Shown in pieces: positions 26,306 to 35,025 of a stretch of 64,000 nucleotides of DNA. The notes below the pieces were generated by a model. It had not been told where the DNA came from. It made no database searches and saw nothing but the letters and a program-made list of their open reading frames with translations. The stretch spans positions 444,481 through 508,480 of the forward strand of contig NZ_BMRC01000001.1 in assembly GCF_014648435.1 (NCBI RefSeq), in the 5' to 3' direction. The position numbers were made by a program, and so were the translations under genes. Every line of letters starts with the position of its first letter. Within the stretch, counting starts at the first letter, position 1. Source of the stretch: Nonomuraea spiralis (GTDB lineage Bacteria; Actinomycetota; Actinomycetes; Streptosporangiales; Streptosporangiaceae).

Positions 26306-27183
26306 CGGTTCTCCAGACGCCGGGTCACGCGGAACAGGACAAAGGTGATCAACATCGTCAGGAGCAGCACGATCGTGGCCATCGAGGAGGCCGAGCCGAA
26401 CTCCAGGCTCCTGAACCCCTTCTCGTAGATGTAGAGGTTGATGACGTTGGTCGAGTTGCCGGGACCGCCCCTGGTGGCCGCCAGCGCGATGTCGAACATC
26501 TTGACCGCGCCCAGCCAGCGCACCACGAACGCGGCGGCCATCACCGGCACCAGCAGCGGCAGCGTGATGCGCCGCATGATGGCCCAGCGGCCGGCGCCGT
26601 CGGACCTGGCGGCCTCGTACACGTCGCCGGGCAGCGCCATGATCCCGGCCGAGGCGATGAGCACCACGAACGGCGTCCAGCGCCAGGTGTCGATGACGAT
26701 CAGGCTGGCCATGGCCAGCGTCGGGTCGCCGATCCACTCGATCGGCCCGACGCCGACCAGGCCGAGGGCGTAGTTGACCACGCCCCACAGCGGGTCGAGC
26801 AACATCCGCCACACGCCGCCGGCGACCACGGGGGCCACCACCATCGGGATGAGGAACAGGGCCCGCAGCACGCCCCGCCCCCGCCAGGCGACGTTGAGCA
26901 GGAACGCGATGGCGAACCCGAGCACCATCTGCAGCGGCAGCGCGATCACCAGGTAGACGCCGGTGACCTTGAGCGAGTCCAGGAAACCCGGATCGTGCAG
27001 CACGGCCTCGTAGTTGCGCCAGCCGACCCATCCGGACGGCTGGAAGGAGGCCAGGTCGAAGTCGGAGACGCTCACCCAGGCCGTGTAGAGGATCGGGTAG
27101 AGCAGCATGCCTGCCAGCAGGAGCAGGGCGGGGGCGAGGAAGAGCCAGGCCGTGCCCGGCTCTCCCAGTCGAGCACGCCTCAC
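26299..27183 (-). CDS. ABC sugar importer permease, MalF type
   Basis: 294-residue permease. The GTG start at 27183 begins VRRARLGEPGTAWLFLAPAL and overlaps the binding-protein stop by 4 bp (GTGA). The EAA loop is GDVYEAARSDGAGRWAIMRR. It pairs with the MalG-type permease that follows. Confidence 0.92.
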   Translation of the reverse strand: MRRARLGEPGTAWLFLAPALLLLAGMLLYPILYTAWVSVSDFDLASFQPSGWVGWRNYEAVLHDPGFLDSLKVTGVYLVIALPLQMVLGFAIAFLLNVAWRGRGVLRALFLIPMVVAPVVAGGVWRMLLDPLWGVVNYALGLVGVGPIEWIGDPTLAMASLIVIDTWRWTPFVVLIASAGIMALPGDVYEAARSDGAGRWAIMRRITLPLLVPVMAAAFVVRWLGAVKMFDIALAATRGGPGNSTNVINLYIYEKGFRSLEFGSASSMATIVLLLTMLITFVLFRVTRRLENRW

Positions 27184-28538
27184 TGGTTGTAGCCCTTGGA
27201 CTTCAGCAGGTCGGTGATCTCCTTGGCGGCCTGGTCGATCGCCTGCTGCGCGGTCGCCTGCCCGGACATGGCCCGGCTGGTCTGCAGCGCCAGGATCTGC
27301 TGCACGGCGTCGGACTCGGGCAGCCTCGGCCGCCACATCTCACCCTTGGAGACGACGTCGTAGCCCTCCTTGAGCGCCTTGTAGACCGGCTCGGCCCACT
27401 CGGCGGGCGGGGTGCCGTCGAGGGTGGAGTTGCGGGCGGGGAAGGTGCCGAACGCCTGGGCGGTGAACTGCTCGCCCTGCTTGGAGGTCACCCACTGCAG
27501 CCAGGTCCACGCGGCGGCCGGGTGGGTGGACTTCTTGGAGACGCCCGCCGTCCAGATCCCGCGGTGGGCGCCCGGCGCGGTCGTCCCGGCGGGCAGGGTG
27601 GTGATGCCCACCTCCTCGGGGGTGAGGGTGGTGGTCTCCTTGTCCACGGCGGTGCCCTTGAAGACGCTGCCCCACATGAACATGGTGGCCGTCTTGCCCT
27701 GCCGGAAGGCCTCCAGCGGCTCGTTGAACTGGTACGTGCTCGCCCCGGGCGGCGCGTACTTGAGCAGGTCCACCTGCGTCTGCAGGGCCTTGACGCCGGC
27801 GGGGGTGCCGAAGGCGACCTTCGTGCCGTCCAGGATCTTGCCGCCGTCGGAGTTGAGCACGGTCTGCCACACCGTGGGCGTCAGCGGGTCCTTGGTGAAG
27901 TACGTGCCCACGGCCCAGGAGTCGGTCTTGCCGTCGCCGTCGGTGTCCTGGACGAGCTTGGGGGCGTCCTTGAAGTACTGCTCCCAGGTCGTCTGCGCGG
28001 TCGGCTCGGTCACCCCGGCCTTCTTGTACAGCGACTTGTTGTAGAACATCAGCAGCAGGTTCGAGCGGACGGGCACCGCGTACTGCTTGCCCTCCCATTC
28101 GCCGGCGGCCAGCGGCGAGGCGTTGAAGTCGGCCCAGTCGTAGCCGGGATCGTTCCACTTGGCCAGCTCCGGGCCCTTGAGGTCGTACAGGGCGCCGGTC
28201 TTGGCGAGCTGCGGGAGCCAGGGGTCGTCGGCCAGGACCACGTCGTAGGTGGCGGTGGTGCCGGTCAGCTCCAGCATCGTCTTGGCGAGCTGGTCGTTGT
28301 AGGGGACGCCGTCGACGGTGACCTTGATGTTGGGGTACTTCTTGGTGAACTCCGGCACGAGCTTGTCCTGCCACTGCTTGGCGAACGCGTCGTTGGCGAT
28401 CACGCGGATCGACACCGGGGCCTGCGCCGTGCCGAGGCCGCCGCCGTCGGCCGCGACCTCCTCCGACGGCGAGCCGCAGGCGGCGACGCTGAGCGCGAGC
28501 ACGGCCGCGACCGTGACGAGCCGGGTGCTGTTCAACAC
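27180..28538 (-). CDS. Extracellular sugar-binding lipoprotein
   Basis: 452-residue solute-binding protein with a signal peptide ending in the lipobox LSVAAC. The mature domain has family-1 features (IRVIANDAFAKQWQDKLVPE, PWLPQLAKTGALYDLKG, TATMFMWGSVFKG). It is the second gene of the operon, 30 bp after the dehydrogenase, and its stop overlaps the first permease gene. The ligand is presumably the sugar or sugar acid used by the flanking enzymes. Confidence 0.92.
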   Translation of the reverse strand: MLNSTRLVTVAAVLALSVAACGSPSEEVAADGGGLGTAQAPVSIRVIANDAFAKQWQDKLVPEFTKKYPNIKVTVDGVPYNDQLAKTMLELTGTTATYDVVLADDPWLPQLAKTGALYDLKGPELAKWNDPGYDWADFNASPLAAGEWEGKQYAVPVRSNLLLMFYNKSLYKKAGVTEPTAQTTWEQYFKDAPKLVQDTDGDGKTDSWAVGTYFTKDPLTPTVWQTVLNSDGGKILDGTKVAFGTPAGVKALQTQVDLLKYAPPGASTYQFNEPLEAFRQGKTATMFMWGSVFKGTAVDKETTTLTPEEVGITTLPAGTTAPGAHRGIWTAGVSKKSTHPAAAWTWLQWVTSKQGEQFTAQAFGTFPARNSTLDGTPPAEWAEPVYKALKEGYDVVSKGEMWRPRLPESDAVQQILALQTSRAMSGQATAQQAIDQAAKEITDLLKSKGYNQ

Positions 28539-28568
28539 TTGTGTCCTCCCGGAGGGGAATGGGGGATT

Positions 28569-29693
28569 TCAGGCGGAGGGGTCGATGGCGAGCTTGACGA
28601 CGTCCCGGCCGTCCAGCGCGTAGCCGGAGCCCAGGGCCTCGAGCGCCTCGCGGACCCGGCCGAGCGGCACGCGGTGGCTGACCACCTGCTCGAACGGGCT
28701 GCCGCCGCGCTCCAGGATCGTCAGCGCCTCGTGGTAGCGGCGCTGCATGTCGGGACCGGCGCCGTAGACCCCGGCGATGGTGATGTCCCGCTTCAGCAGG
28801 TCGCTGAAGGGGTTGAAGGGAACGGTGCCGCGGTCGGTGAAGTTGCCCAGCTCGGCCAGTACGCCGCCGTCGGCGACCAGGCCGAGAGCCTCGGTGAACG
28901 ACTCGGGCGAGCCCGCGGTGCCGATGACGGCGTCGGCGCCCTCGCGGCCGAGGGCGTCGAAGACCGCCCGGCGGCGCCCGGAGGTTCCCTGGCCGAGATC
29001 GACGACGGCGTCCGCGCCGAGCCGCGCGGCCAGCTCCAGGCGGGCGCCGGGCGCGCCGACGGCGACCACCCTGGCCGCCCCGGCGGCACGGGCGGCGGCC
29101 ACGGCCATCAGGCCGATCGCGCCGACGCCCTGGACCACGACGGTGGAGCCGATCCGGATCGCGGAACGTTCCACACCGTGCAGGGCCACCGACAGCGGCT
29201 CCTGCAGCACGGCGACCTCGGCGGGCAGATCGGTCCGGTAGAACACCGTTCCCGCGTTCGAGGCGTACAGGTGGGTGGCGAAGCCGCCGGTCAGGTACGG
29301 CGGCCGGTCGGCGGGGGAGGCGAACCCGTAGGACGGCCGCCGGTCCGGGCAGTTTCCCGGCCTGCGGCGTACCTGGCACTCGAAGCACCGGCCGCAGCTC
29401 AGCGACGGGAAGACGCCGACCCGGTCGCCGACGGCCACCGGCCGGCCGGCGTGGTCGGTGGCCACGCCCTCGCCGAGCGCCGCCAGGCGGCCGACGATCT
29501 CGTGCCCGAGCAGCGCGGGGAAGCGCACGCTGGCCAGGCGGCCCCGGTAGATGTGCGCGTCCGTGCCGCACATGCCGCACAGCTCGACCTCCAGGACGAA
29601 CTGTCCCGGGCCGGGCCGCGGCAGGTCGTACTCGCGCACCTCCACCGCGCCCGCGACGCCGGTGACGATCGCCGCGCGTGCCGTCGGGTCCAT
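28569..29693 (-). CDS. Zinc-dependent medium-chain alcohol/polyol dehydrogenase
   Basis: 374-residue MDR-family dehydrogenase. The catalytic zinc site is seen in CGMCGTDAHIYRG and LGHEIVGRL, and the structural zinc site as four cysteines in SCGRCFECQVRRRPGNC. The cofactor motif is VVQGVGAIGLMAV. It is the first gene of the catabolic operon and probably oxidises a hydroxyl or the sugar C1, feeding the dehydratase. A promoter and a palindromic operator lie just upstream. Confidence 0.9.
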   Translation of the reverse strand: MDPTARAAIVTGVAGAVEVREYDLPRPGPGQFVLEVELCGMCGTDAHIYRGRLASVRFPALLGHEIVGRLAALGEGVATDHAGRPVAVGDRVGVFPSLSCGRCFECQVRRRPGNCPDRRPSYGFASPADRPPYLTGGFATHLYASNAGTVFYRTDLPAEVAVLQEPLSVALHGVERSAIRIGSTVVVQGVGAIGLMAVAAARAAGAARVVAVGAPGARLELAARLGADAVVDLGQGTSGRRRAVFDALGREGADAVIGTAGSPESFTEALGLVADGGVLAELGNFTDRGTVPFNPFSDLLKRDITIAGVYGAGPDMQRRYHEALTILERGGSPFEQVVSHRVPLGRVREALEALGSGYALDGRDVVKLAIDPSA

Positions 29694-29706
29694 GCACCGC
29701 CTCCTG

Positions 29707-29727
29707 CATTCTGCTTTCTATAGAATG
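29707..29727. promoter_or_regulatory. Palindromic operator of the catabolic operon
   Basis: The perfect palindrome TTCTATAGAA (29716-29725) lies within a wider inverted repeat CATTCT...AGAATG (29707-29727), right after the predicted transcript start of the operon. GntR/FCD repressors often use such A/T-rich sites, so the operon's own GntR protein is the likely ligand. Confidence 0.55.
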
Positions 29728-29733
29728 TGGAAG

Positions 29734-29763
29734 ACGGTAGTTCGTCCGGTTTTGAACGGTCAA
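29734..29763 (-). promoter_or_regulatory. Promoter of the dehydrogenase-ABC-DUF2804 operon
   Basis: Reading leftwards, TTGACC (29763-29758), an 18-bp spacer and TACCGT (29739-29734) form a vegetative-type promoter between the TetR stop and the dehydrogenase start. The transcript would begin close to the TTCTATAGAA palindrome. Confidence 0.5.
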
Positions 29764-29769
29764 TCCTTG

Positions 29770-30411
29770 TTACCGGAATGTTTCTGAGGACACGTCCACG
29801 AAGTAGGCCCGCAGCAGCCTGCGTCCCTGCTCGACCATGGCCCGATCGCCCTGTGGCGTCGAGGAGAACGACAGGTGCAGCACGGCCGCCGTGGCCTGGA
29901 TGGCCAGCCGCATCACCCGGTACGGATCGGGCAACGCCGGCAGCCCCGCCTCCTCCAGCGCGAAGTGGTAGAGCCGCTCGGCCAGCACGTCCCCGCTCTC
30001 CTGCACGCTCCCCACGGGCAGGAACGAGGCGCCACCCGGCCGGGTGTCGGCGAAGTCGACCACGGTGAAGCCCGGCACGCTCCTGCGCATCGCGACCGTC
30101 TCGGCCAGGACCACCTCCGCCGCCCGCGGCCAGGTCAGCGCCGGCTCCGCGGCGATCCTGACCCGCAGCCGGGCCAGCAGGAGCTCCAGGTTTCGCAGGG
30201 CCAGCTCGCGCAGCATCCCGGGTCTGCCGTCGAAGAACTGGTAGATGGTGCCGGCGGGCACGCCGGCGCTCCTGGCCACGTCGGAGATGGTGAGGGCGTC
30301 CAGGCCCACCTCGTCCAGCAGGCGCGCGCAGGCGTCGAGGATGCGCTCGACCCTGTCGATGCTGCGCCGCTGGACCGGCCGCCGCCGGAGGCCCGGGTTC
30401 TCCACGGACAA
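29770..30411 (-). CDS. TetR-family regulator beside the MFS-GH13-GH2 operon
   Basis: 213-residue TetR-family repressor. The N-terminal helix-turn-helix reads DRVERILDACARLLDEVGLD then LTISDVARSAGVPAGTIYQFFDG, and an unassigned helical ligand domain follows. It is divergent from the MFS gene, 69 bp away. The intergenic inverted repeat at 30440-30460 is a plausible shared operator. The effector is probably a sugar or oligosaccharide. Confidence 0.88.
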   Translation of the reverse strand: MSVENPGLRRRPVQRRSIDRVERILDACARLLDEVGLDALTISDVARSAGVPAGTIYQFFDGRPGMLRELALRNLELLLARLRVRIAAEPALTWPRAAEVVLAETVAMRRSVPGFTVVDFADTRPGGASFLPVGSVQESGDVLAERLYHFALEEAGLPALPDPYRVMRLAIQATAAVLHLSFSSTPQGDRAMVEQGRRLLRAYFVDVSSETFR

Positions 30412-30439
30412 GTCTTAACATAACGACCCGTCATGTTCT

Positions 30440-30460
30440 AACGTGACATCCTCTCACGTT
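30440..30460. promoter_or_regulatory. TetR-type operator between TetR and MFS genes
   Basis: AACGTGACA-tcc-TCTCACGTT is an inverted repeat of 9-bp arms with one mismatch. It lies 20 bp upstream of the MFS start and overlaps a TAACGT box at 30439-30444, so a bound repressor would block MFS transcription. Confidence 0.55.
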
Positions 30461-30480
30461 CCCCCCAACGGAGGACATGC

Positions 30481-31731
30481 ATGGCCGAAACGCGCCTCGC
30501 GCCTGACAGACGGGTATCCGCGGGCTGGATGTCCCTGCTGGCGCTGGCCCAGATGGGGGTCATCATGGCGATGACCGTCGGCAACCAGATCCTGCTCCCC
30601 TCCCACGTGGCCCGCATCGATCCCCAGCACAAGGAGGCGTCGCTGGCGGCCGTGTTCGCCGTCGCCGCCGTCTGCACGATCGTGGCCAACCCGCTGTTCG
30701 GCGCCCTGTCCGACCGGACCCGCGCCCGGATGGGCCGGCGTCGCCCCTGGATCGCGGGCGGCGCGCTGGTCTGCGCCGCGTCCCTGGTCTTCCTGTCCCG
30801 CCAGGACTCCCTGGCCGGGCTGATCATCGGATGGGCGGTCGCCCAGCTCGCCTTCACCGCCGCCCTGGCCACCGCCATCGCCACCGTGCCCGACCAGGTG
30901 CCGATCAGCCAGCGCGGCAAGGTGTCGGCGCTGGCGGGCGTGGGCCAGCTCGCCGGGCCGCTGCTGGGCGGCGTCGCGGTCACCGTCGTGGCGACCGGGT
31001 CGCAGGCCGGGTTCCTGGCGATGGCGGTCCTGGTGCTGCTTCTCGTGCTGCCGTTCAGCCTGTTCACCCGGGAGCCCGCCACCGGGCCGGCCGACCTGCC
31101 GCCGTTCGACGCGCGTTCGCTGCTGCGCAGCTTCCGCGTGAGCCCGCGCAAGCACCCCGACTTCGCCTGGGCCTGGGTGAGCCGCTTCCTGATCACCCTC
31201 ACGCTCGCCATGGCCATCGGCTACCTGCAGTACTACCTGCGCGACGGCGTCGGCTACGAGGCCCTGTTCCCCGGCTCCACCGTCGAGGAGGGCGTCGTCG
31301 TCCTGGTCGCGGTCTTCACGCTGAGCAGCGTCGTGCCCACGCTGCTGGCGGGCTGGCTGTCGGACCGCTCCGGCAACCGCCGGGCCGCCGTCTTCACCGG
31401 CGGCCTCACGATGGCCGCCTCCGGGCTCGTGCTGACGTTCCTGACGAGCTGGCCCGCCGCGCTGGCCGCCAGCGTGCTGCTGGGCGCGGGCTACGGCATG
31501 TTCGCCGCCGTGGACCAGGCCATGGTCACCCAGCTCCTGCCCGCCGACGCCGACCGCGGCAAGGACCTGGGCATCGTGAGCCTGGCCAACTCCGCCTCCA
31601 ACACGCTCGGGCCGGTGATCGCCGCGCCCCTGGTCACCTCGGCGGGCGGCTACCCGCTCATGTACGCCGTCGCGGCGGGCTTCGCCGCCCTCGGCGCCTG
31701 CCTCATCTGGAGGATCCGCAGTGTTCGATAA
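30481..31731 (+). CDS. MFS transporter (sugar-type)
   Basis: 416-residue, 12-helix major facilitator carrier. The loop 2-3 signature is GALSDRTRARMGRRRPWIAGG, and the equivalent loop in the second half is AGWLSDRSGNRRAA. The R-x-x-R-x-G-R-R-R-P-W pattern resembles SLC45/GPH-like sugar carriers. It starts the operon with GH13 and GH2 enzymes and overlaps the GH13 gene by 11 bp, so it probably imports the glycoside they degrade. GGAGGA precedes the ATG. Confidence 0.88.
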   Translation: MAETRLAPDRRVSAGWMSLLALAQMGVIMAMTVGNQILLPSHVARIDPQHKEASLAAVFAVAAVCTIVANPLFGALSDRTRARMGRRRPWIAGGALVCAASLVFLSRQDSLAGLIIGWAVAQLAFTAALATAIATVPDQVPISQRGKVSALAGVGQLAGPLLGGVAVTVVATGSQAGFLAMAVLVLLLVLPFSLFTREPATGPADLPPFDARSLLRSFRVSPRKHPDFAWAWVSRFLITLTLAMAIGYLQYYLRDGVGYEALFPGSTVEEGVVVLVAVFTLSSVVPTLLAGWLSDRSGNRRAAVFTGGLTMAASGLVLTFLTSWPAALAASVLLGAGYGMFAAVDQAMVTQLLPADADRGKDLGIVSLANSASNTLGPVIAAPLVTSAGGYPLMYAVAAGFAALGACLIWRIRSVR

Positions 31732-33322
31732 CGACGCCTGGTGGCGCGACGCCGTCGTGTACCAGATCTACCCGCGCAGCTTCGCCGACGGCGACGGCGA
31801 CGGCCAGGGTGACCTGCCGGGCGCGCTGGCCCGCCTGGACCACCTGGCCGACCTGGGCGTGGACGCCGTCTGGCTGAGCCCGTTCTACCCCTCGCCGCTG
31901 GCCGACGGCGGCTACGACGTCGCCGACTACACCGGCGTCGACCCCCGCTACGGCACCCTGGCCGACTTCGACGCCTTCGTCGCGGCGGCCACGGCCAGGG
32001 ACATCAAGGTCGTCGTCGACATCGTGCCCAACCACTGCTCCTCGGCCCACCCGCGCTTCCGGAAGGCGCTGGCCGCCGGCCCCGGCAGCCCCGAACGCGA
32101 CTGGTTCGTCTTCCGCGACGAGCCCAACAACTGGCAGTCCATGTTCGGCGGCCCGGCCTGGACCCGCACGCCCGACGGCCAGTGGTACCTGCACCTGTTC
32201 GACGCCGCCCAGCCCGACTGGAACTGGCGGCACCCCGGCGTGACCGCCATGTTCGAGGACGTGCTGCGGTTCTGGCTGGAGCGCGGCGTGGCCGGGTTCC
32301 GCATCGACGTGGCCGCCATGCTGTTCAAGGAGGACGGCCTGCCGGACGTCGTCCCCGGCAGCCAGGGCGCCCCGCTGGCCCCCGGCCGCTCGGCGGTGCC
32401 GTACGAGCACCAGCCCGAGCTGCTGGAGCTGTACCGGTCCTGGCGCAAGATCCTGGCCGCCTACCCGGGGCCGCGCGGCACCGTGGCCGAGATCTGGTTC
32501 GCCGACGCCGCCCAGGCCCGGCCCTACCTGACCGGCGACGGCCTGGCCCAGCTGTTCAACTTCCGTCTCATGCCCCTGCCCTGGTCGGCCGGGGAGTTCC
32601 GCGGCGTGGTGGAGGAGTCGTACCGGCTGGCCCGCGAGACGGGCGGCTCGATCCCGTGGGTGCTGGGCAACCACGACGTGCCGCGCATGGTCACCAGGTT
32701 CGGCATCGACCAGGATCTGGTCCGCGCCCCGACCCCGGACGTACTGCTCGGCCGGGTCCCCGTGGACGCCGAGCTCGGCACCAGACGCGCCCGCGCGGCC
32801 GCGCTGCTGCTGCTCGCCCTGCCCGGCGGCGCCTACATCTACCAGGGCGACGAGCTGGGCCTGCCCGAACACCTCCGGATGCCGGACGAGGCACGGCAGG
32901 ACCCCATGTTCGAGCGCACCGGCCGCGCCTTCATCGGCCGGGACGGCTGCCGCGTGCCGCTGCCCTGGTCCGGCACCTCCACGCCGTACGGGTTCGGCGC
33001 GGGCGGCACCTGGCTGCCCCAGCCGACGGACTGGGCCGCCCTCACCGTCGCCGCCCAGCGGGACGACCCCGGCTCCACGCTCAACCTCTACCGCGCCGCC
33101 CTCGCCCTCAGACGCGAGCACCCCGCGCTCGGCGAGGGCGAGCTGACCTGGCTCGACGCGCCGCCCGGCGTGCTGGCCCTCACCCGCGAGCCCGGCTTCA
33201 CCCTCATGGTCAACTTCGGCCCCGACCCGGTGCCGCTGCCCCCGCACTCCGCCGTCCTGCTGGCCAGCGGCCCCCTGGACGGCGGCACGCTGCCGGCCGA
33301 CACGGCGGTGTGGCTCTCGTGA
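31721..33322 (+). CDS. GH13 alpha-glucosidase-like enzyme
   Basis: 533-residue cytoplasmic alpha-amylase-family enzyme of the oligo-1,6-glucosidase/alpha-glucosidase type. The barrel starts WWRDAVVYQIYPRSFADGDG. The catalytic residues are the nucleophile Asp196 (GFRIDVAAM), acid/base Glu257 (VAEIWF) and Asp319 (GNHDVPR). VDIVPNHCSS is the usual region I. No signal peptide is present. It lies in the MFS-GH13-GH2-DUF2804 operon and overlaps both neighbours, pointing to joint breakdown of an imported mixed alpha/beta-linked glycoside. Confidence 0.92.
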   Translation: MFDNDAWWRDAVVYQIYPRSFADGDGDGQGDLPGALARLDHLADLGVDAVWLSPFYPSPLADGGYDVADYTGVDPRYGTLADFDAFVAAATARDIKVVVDIVPNHCSSAHPRFRKALAAGPGSPERDWFVFRDEPNNWQSMFGGPAWTRTPDGQWYLHLFDAAQPDWNWRHPGVTAMFEDVLRFWLERGVAGFRIDVAAMLFKEDGLPDVVPGSQGAPLAPGRSAVPYEHQPELLELYRSWRKILAAYPGPRGTVAEIWFADAAQARPYLTGDGLAQLFNFRLMPLPWSAGEFRGVVEESYRLARETGGSIPWVLGNHDVPRMVTRFGIDQDLVRAPTPDVLLGRVPVDAELGTRRARAAALLLLALPGGAYIYQGDELGLPEHLRMPDEARQDPMFERTGRAFIGRDGCRVPLPWSGTSTPYGFGAGGTWLPQPTDWAALTVAAQRDDPGSTLNLYRAALALRREHPALGEGELTWLDAPPGVLALTREPGFTLMVNFGPDPVPLPPHSAVLLASGPLDGGTLPADTAVWLS

Positions 33323-35025
33323 CCCACGACCCGGCCCCGCTCCCGGAGTACCCCCGGCCCCAGCTCGTCCGCGACAGCTACCTCAACCTCAACGGCCGCT
33401 GGCGGTACGCCGTCAACGACGGGACGCGGCCCGGCTCCTACGACGGCGACATCGTCGTCCCGTACTCGCCGGAGGCGCCGCTGTCCGGGGTCGGGCGGCA
33501 GCTCCGGCCGGGGGAGACCCTGTGGTACCGGCGCTCGTTCGAGCCGCCCGCCGGGCCCGCCGGCGGGCGGGTGATCCTGCACTTCGGCGCCGTGGACCAG
33601 ACCTGCCGGGTCTGGGTCAACGACGTCGAGGTGGGCGGCCACACCGGCGGCTACCTGCCGTTCTCCTTCGACGTCACCGACGCCCTGCGCGAGGGCGGCA
33701 ACACCCTCGACGTGGCCGTACGGGACGACAGCGACACCGGCTGGCACGCGCGCGGCAAGCAGCGGCTGCGACGCGGCGGCATCTGGTACACCGCCCAGTC
33801 GGGCATCTGGCAGACGGTCTGGGCCGAACGTGTGCCCGAGACGTACGTGGAACGGCTCACGCTGACCCCCGTGCTCGCCGAGGAGTGCGTGGAGGTGACC
33901 GTGCACGCCCCGGCCGGCGAGGCCGCCATCGAGATCCTCGCCGCCGGGGAGGTGGTGGCCCGCGCCACGGCCCCCGCCGGGAGCCCGGTGCGCGTCCCGC
34001 TGCCCGGCGCCCGCCCGTGGAGCCCGGAGGACCCCTTCCTGTACGACGTCACCGTCACGCTCGGCGCCGACCATGTCCGCGGCTACTTCGGCATGCGCTC
34101 CTTCTCCGTCGGCCCCGACGGCGACGGCGTGCCCAGGCTGCTGCTCAACGGCCGGCCGTACTTCCACGCCGGGATCCTCGACCAGGGCTACTGGCCCGAC
34201 GGCCTGTACACGCCGCCCTCCGACGAGGCCATGGTGGACGACATCGTCATGATGAAGCAGCTCGGCTTCACGATGCTGCGCAAGCACATCAAGATCGAGC
34301 CGCTGCGCTGGTACCACCACTGCGACCGGCTCGGCATGCTCGTCTGGCAGGACCTGGTCAACGGCGGCGAGACCTACCGTCCGCTGGTCATCACCACGCC
34401 GGCGATCCTGCCGCTGCGGCTGGACGACCGCCGCCACCACCGCTTCGGACGGGCCGACGCCGACGGGCGCGCCGCGTTCGAGTCCGAGCTGCGCGAGACC
34501 GTCGAGCACCTGCGCAACGTGGTCGGCCTGGCGGTGTGGGTGCCGTTCAACGAGGGCTGGGGCCAGTTCGACGCCGCGCGCGTCGCCGGCGAGCTGGCCC
34601 GGCTCGACCCCACCCGTACGATCGACCACGCCAGCGGCTGGCACGACCAGGGCGCCGGCGACCTGCTCAGCCTGCACGTCTACTTCCGGCGATTCCGCCC
34701 GCCCCGCCCGGACGGCCGCGTCCTGGTCCTGTCGGAGTACGGTGGCTACAGCCTGCCCGTCGAAGGCCACACCTGGGGCGAGAAGGAGTTCGGCTACCGG
34801 CGCTATCGCACCGCGGCCGAGCTGGGCGAGGCGTTCGTCCGGCTGCACGAGGAGCAGATCGTCCCGGCCATCGGCAAGGGCCTGAGCGCCAGCGTCTACA
34901 CCCAGCTCTCCGACGTCGAGGACGAGCTGAACGGCCTGCTCACCTACGACAGGGCCGAGCTCAAGCTGCCCGCCGACCTCATCCGCTCCGTCACGAGAAG
35001 GCTCACATTCCATGACCACCCATGA
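33319..35025 (+). CDS. GH2 beta-glycosidase
   Basis: 568-residue glycoside hydrolase family 2 enzyme. An N-terminal sugar-binding/jelly-roll domain (about 20-165; SYLNLNGRWRYAVND, VILHFGAVDQTCRVWVN) is followed by an immunoglobulin-like domain and a TIM barrel. The acid/base is Glu412 in VPFNEGWGQFD and the nucleophile Glu473 in VLSEYGG. It lacks the C-terminal domains of LacZ and has no signal peptide. The GTG start overlaps the GH13 stop (GTGA). Beta-galactosidase, beta-mannosidase or beta-glucuronidase activity are all possible. Confidence 0.88.
   Translation: MTHDPAPLPEYPRPQLVRDSYLNLNGRWRYAVNDGTRPGSYDGDIVVPYSPEAPLSGVGRQLRPGETLWYRRSFEPPAGPAGGRVILHFGAVDQTCRVWVNDVEVGGHTGGYLPFSFDVTDALREGGNTLDVAVRDDSDTGWHARGKQRLRRGGIWYTAQSGIWQTVWAERVPETYVERLTLTPVLAEECVEVTVHAPAGEAAIEILAAGEVVARATAPAGSPVRVPLPGARPWSPEDPFLYDVTVTLGADHVRGYFGMRSFSVGPDGDGVPRLLLNGRPYFHAGILDQGYWPDGLYTPPSDEAMVDDIVMMKQLGFTMLRKHIKIEPLRWYHHCDRLGMLVWQDLVNGGETYRPLVITTPAILPLRLDDRRHHRFGRADADGRAAFESELRETVEHLRNVVGLAVWVPFNEGWGQFDAARVAGELARLDPTRTIDHASGWHDQGAGDLLSLHVYFRRFRPPRPDGRVLVLSEYGGYSLPVEGHTWGEKEFGYRRYRTAAELGEAFVRLHEEQIVPAIGKGLSASVYTQLSDVEDELNGLLTYDRAELKLPADLIRSVTRRLTFHDHP

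Noticed and set aside
27340..29763. Long minus-strand frame across the binding-protein and dehydrogenase genes
   Set aside because: It is a shifted-frame shadow of two well supported genes; the translation is low-complexity Arg/Gly/Pro.
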